A stretch of DNA of 22,500 nucleotides from Glandiceps talaboti (taxonomy: Eukaryota; Hemichordata; Enteropneusta; Spengelidae): contig NC_135557.1 of the NCBI RefSeq assembly GCF_964340395.1, positions 25,101,563-25,124,062 of the forward strand, written 5' to 3'. Both the position numbers and the translations under genes were made by a program. The notes below the pieces were generated by a model that was not told where the DNA came from, did no database searches, and was given only the letters and a program-made list of their open reading frames with translations. Shown here in pieces: positions 19,600 through 22,500 of the stretch. Numbering within the stretch: position 1 is the stretch's first letter; each line of letters opens with the position of its first letter.

Positions 19600-20747
19600 T
19601 TATAAAACCTACTTAACATTTGAAAACGTAGTATACTCTACATAATGTCAAAATGTTCATAAAACGGATTATTAATTAAAATATTCCATTTCACAAATAA
19701 TACTAAAATGTAATATTATTTTCATAGCAATATCTTTTCTTACATTATTTACAAAAATGAAAGTTTGTGTAATAGAAATATTTGATTTAATGACATTAAT
19801 ATACTGTACATATTTCCACTGGATTAGTATGTCATCGAATAATGTAATGACAATGTTTTTCCCATACTGTTGAGATTTAACCCCTGTAACCGTGATTGAC
19901 AATTTTTTTTCTCAATGTTGATTGACCTTCTCGTCTACTAATATTCATGTTGTTGTGCTTGTATAAAATTGTGCATGTGTTAATAAAGGTGTTCTCAGGT
20001 CCACACTTTTATTTTTACAGTTTAGACATGGACATAAAGTATGTATACACAGAGTCACAAATGACTAGAAGAGAGGTAATTGTAGCTAATTCTTGTAATT
20101 TATAACTTGGTGATAATAATCTTAATTGTGTGTTATTGCTTTGTCCAAGAAACTAAAATCCGGAGTCATCGTACACATCTTTGAAATGAAGTCGAATTGT
20201 GTCCAAATTAAACCATTTTAAAAATCCAATATGGCCGGAGAATACTGTTGTAACTACATTAACTGTAAAATGAATAATTGTCGATGTCCTTCAAAACAAG
20301 ATGGCGAACACCACTATTTTTCTTTTACCATTTTTCTTTTCTGGGAAATTGGTCCCCGAGGCACATTTTTCCTTACTTATTCTTACTTACTTACTTACTG
20401 TACTAGGGTTGAGTCGTTACATGTAAATGTTTGGTGTATATTTCCACGGAAAACAAACAATTTTTTTATATCAAAGCAACATTTCAAACATACGAAAATG
20501 TAATGAATACAGATCCGTAAATTTGAGTTTAAAAAGTTCTCGAATCATTTCAAACATATGGCAAATGCATCATTGTACGGTGTGGAAGAAAATTTAAAAG
20601 TTCGTCGAATCGTCCAAAGTAATGAATAAATCAGTAAAGTAGTTGAAAAGATCATTGGGTTAGAATTCAAATGCAACTTTCTATAACTTCTAATTTGTTC
20701 GAATAATTTGTTAAATACATATCCTGATGTATGTGTATGTGTCCTGT
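19600..20747. other. Non-coding stretch with a (CTTA)n tract and a small cysteine-containing frame
   Basis: A short TTAC/CTTA repeat lies at about 20372-20399. An open frame at 20231-20503 begins with a good Kozak context (CCAATATGG) and a Cys-rich stretch (EYCCNYINCKMNNCRC), but then runs into simple sequence and matches nothing known. A second ATGGCG (AAGATGGCGAAC, near 20299) resembles a YY1 site. Evidence is too thin to call a gene. Confidence 0.35.
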
Positions 20748-20757
20748 ATTTTTTTTT

Positions 20758-20820
<63 letters not shown>

Positions 20821-20907
20821 ATCTATCTGTCTGTCTCTGTCTGTATGTTTGTTTGTTTGTTTGTTTGTCTGTCTGTCTGTCTCTGTCTCTGTCTGTCTGT
20901 ATCTGTG
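20748..20907. repeat. Poly-T followed by (TCTG)n/(TTTG)n microsatellite
   Basis: A 13-T run (about 20748-20760) leads into about 13 pure TCTG units, then TCTA/TCTC variants, five TTTG units and more TCTG/TCTC. Ser-Val-Cys-Leu frames over it are artefacts. Confidence 0.96.
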
Positions 20908-21018
20908 TGCACGGATTACACATGAAACAGGCTAGCTAGTATAGACTGTAGCTGGTAAAATGCAACTATATACGGTATAATGGTATTGTTAAACCATTGT
21001 CTTTCAATCTATTCTACC

Positions 21019-21024
21019 TTTATT
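21019..21024 (-). terminator. Candidate poly(A) signal AATAAA of the GPCR gene
   Basis: TTTATT on + gives AATAAA on the minus strand, about 355 nt beyond the GPCR stop codon. It is the first clear canonical hexamer I see downstream, giving a plausible 3'-UTR of about 370 nt. Confidence 0.4.
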
Positions 21025-21379
21025 TCTTTTTCTTGTTAGTATCAAACGTTTTTCTTTGTTTTTGTGAAAACATTCAGCATTTTAACACATAGCTGACAGG
21101 AAAAATATCCAGTTACTAGATATGATTCGATAGAGTTAGAATGAAGTTCAGTGGTTCACGCTATGGAGTTTGTTTATCATATCAATGTACATGCAATCAC
21201 CTTTGTTGCCATGGCAAATCACCTCCAGGATTTTGTTCCATAAATAGTTAACGGTCAAAAGTGGTTATTCAGTGTCATTGCAATAGCGCTTGCTATGCGT
21301 TGAGTTATATTTACTGTACATTCAAAAACTCGTCACCTCGTTGGTGGCGTACTCGCATCACGGTCTGTACATACGATGT

Positions 21380-22500
21380 TCAGAGTTGTACAGCCGTTTG
21401 GCGACAGTTCTCCGTTTTGCACGAATGATCGATTGTTCTTTGGGATGTCCATTGTCCCTGTCGACTTGACCCGTTTGAACGTCGATTCGATCCATTTGCC
21501 CTATGAATAGAACCATTTGGGCGACTACACGACCCATTTCTGTGCACTGTTTTGCGTGATCTCGTTCGCGACCTCCGGAGAGACTTGCGTGAACCTTGAA
21601 TGTCATCTGTCGTAGTCAGTGCGACACTTTCACTGACACTTTCGTAGTCTGTTAATGTTGTATTAACTTGACAGCACAAAACTCTTCGGAAAGCTGCTCG
21701 GTACGTCCTACTGAACATATTATATATGATAGGGTTGATAGCGGCGTTGATGTAGAGAAGTACTCTGGTTACATTTAACACAACTGTGTGACTACTATAC
21801 GTATTATCGAAAACCATCATGAGTCCAAACACTCTGAACGAACCAACACATATTAAGTAAACGGTGACAGTAACGCCGAGCATTCTGATCAACTGTCTCT
21901 TCGCAGCCATGGAGTTGGAACTTTTCACGTGAGCTGCTCTAACGAACCGTGTCGCAGAGCGCAGTCTCCTTAACATCAAAATGTAGAGGACTACTAACAC
22001 AGGAACAACACACAGAAAAATAATTTCGTCGATTTTGCTGTACATGAGATAAAAATCACACTGGTCAAGACACGGGTAGCATGATTTTAGCATATCTGGT
22101 AGTTCTGGACTGTGCAACGAAGCTGAACATGTTATGTTTCGTACAATGATACCAGGAAAGTATACGTGGGGGAGTGCAAACACACCGGCAAACATCCACA
22201 ATCCAACGCCTACGAATACAGCCTTTCTCTTTGTTCGAATCATACGATATTTCAGAGGCCAACAAACGGCAAAATATCTTTCAATGGTCAGGGTCAGGAT
22301 GATAAAACATGATACTCCTTGTGCAACCCTTGGTGAATAGGAAAATAATTTGCATCCAGCTTCACCAAACAGATTTTCATTATGTTCAAGATGTATTGAT
22401 GAAACCACGTGCTTCAGAAATTTCGGAGGTACAACCATGAACAAGAAAAACAAATCGGCAACAGCGAGATTGACGAGAAAATAATTTGTAACAGTTCGCA
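21380..22500 (-). CDS. Class A neuropeptide-type GPCR, TRH-receptor-like (5' partial)
   Basis: A seven-transmembrane receptor that would sit in the plasma membrane and signal through a heterotrimeric G protein. The frame is open to the window edge; 372 residues are visible from TM2 to a TGA stop (21382-21380), so the N-terminus and TM1 are missing. Visible motifs: TM2 NYFLVNLAVADL; TM3 cysteine in GEAGCKLF; TIERYFAVCWPLKY (E/DRY, about residues 73-75); ECL2 with a glycosylation sequon (RNIT) and several cysteines; TM5 FLCVVPVLVVLYILM; TM7 INAAINPIIYN (NPxxY); then FSRTYRAAFRRVLCC, a helix 8 with possible palmitoylated cysteines. TM5 and TM7/helix 8 look most like thyrotropin-releasing-hormone, ghrelin and neuromedin receptors. 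TM6 is odd: LICVGSF replaces CWxPF. The tail is Arg/Ser-rich, has four NGS heptads, and ends AVQL, a possible class II PDZ ligand. No intron interrupts the visible part. Ligand unknown. Confidence 0.95.
   Translation of the reverse strand, partial: RTVTNYFLVNLAVADLFFLFMVVPPKFLKHVVSSIHLEHNENLFGEAGCKLFSYSPRVAQGVSCFIILTLTIERYFAVCWPLKYRMIRTKRKAVFVGVGLWMFAGVFALPHVYFPGIIVRNITCSASLHSPELPDMLKSCYPCLDQCDFYLMYSKIDEIIFLCVVPVLVVLYILMLRRLRSATRFVRAAHVKSSNSMAAKRQLIRMLGVTVTVYLICVGSFRVFGLMMVFDNTYSSHTVVLNVTRVLLYINAAINPIIYNMFSRTYRAAFRRVLCCQVNTTLTDYESVSESVALTTTDDIQGSRKSLRRSRTRSRKTVHRNGSCSRPNGSIHRANGSNRRSNGSSRQGQWTSQRTIDHSCKTENCRQTAVQL
21458..21541 (-). repeat. 21-bp x 4 in-frame repeat encoding the GPCR tail heptads
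   Basis: Four consecutive seven-residue units share x-N-G-S-x-x-(R/Q): RNGSCSR, PNGSIHR, ANGSNRR and SNGSSRQ. The NGS codons differ between copies, so the array is diverged, not freshly expanded. It lies in the cytoplasmic tail, where extracellular-type N-glycosylation of NGS would not occur. Confidence 0.85.

Noticed and set aside
20231-20503. Small Cys-containing frame starting in good Kozak context
   Set aside because: The cysteine cluster is short, there is no signal peptide, and the remainder runs through CTTA simple sequence.
21358-21606. 82-codon minus-strand frame overlapping the GPCR tail
   Set aside because: It is an alternative frame of the Arg/Ser-rich GPCR tail repeat.
22134-22340. 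+ strand frame opposite the GPCR
   Set aside because: It is antisense to conserved TM3-ECL2 coding sequence and resembles no protein.
22436-22453. GPCR start codon inside the window
   Set aside because: The codon at 22453 is TTG (Leu), and the ATG at 22438 lies at the end of TM2; the frame continues upstream with TM2 residues (NYFLVNLAVADL), so the true start is beyond the window.

Overview
The window looks like AT-rich genomic DNA from an invertebrate animal, probably a marine bilaterian; the species cannot be fixed from sequence alone. The reasons are sparse coding, many long di- and tetranucleotide microsatellites, DNA-transposon remnants, and a metazoan rhodopsin-class (class A) G-protein-coupled receptor at the right edge. 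No prokaryotic gene organisation is present.

Only one gene is confidently coding. It is a neuropeptide-type GPCR on the minus strand (21380 to beyond 22500), uninterrupted from transmembrane helix 2 to the C-terminus, with its 5' end outside the window. It keeps the LAxAD, ERY and NPxxY motifs, but the TM6 CWxP switch motif reads C-V-G-S. Its basic C-terminal tail carries a 21-bp, four-copy in-frame repeat. A possible poly(A) signal lies at 21019-21024.

The other roughly 21 kb is intergenic or intronic and is dominated by repeats. From left to right: a compound (CA/CATA/CGTA/CGTG) microsatellite (535-773) followed by a foldback element (821-958); a 777-bp TIR element flanked by TTA (1535-2311, element A); tetranucleotide and 39-bp tandem repeats (2770-3093) and (GT)n (3253-3301); a compact group of regulatory-like motifs (E-box, YY1-like, near-consensus CTCF-like site, TATA box and splice donor, 5462-6087), which may be a promoter with a non-coding first exon; a Mutator-like (MULE) element with about 255-bp terminal inverted repeats built from a G/C-rich minisatellite, holding the decayed 3' part of a FLYWCH/MULE-type transposase (8816-10245); a 6 x 42 bp minisatellite (10480-10731); a full-length 128-bp palindromic MITE with TA flanks (14789-14916); large (GTAT/TA)n and (GGAT/GGGA)n blocks; a second TTA-flanked 784-bp element (16201-16984, element B) related to element A; (TC)n with a 20-bp palindrome; a 424-bp (CATA/GACA)n block; a dispersed repeat family with inverted copies (19079-19513); a perfect DR1 nuclear-receptor motif (19568-19580); and (TCTG)n.

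The most distinctive signals are the two divergent TTA-flanked elements that share termini and a G-run/TCA subterminal repeat, the MULE whose TIRs are minisatellites and whose transposase is cut back to a probable last exon, and the GPCR lacking the TM6 Trp/Pro switch. The genes and elements do not form an operon or pathway.
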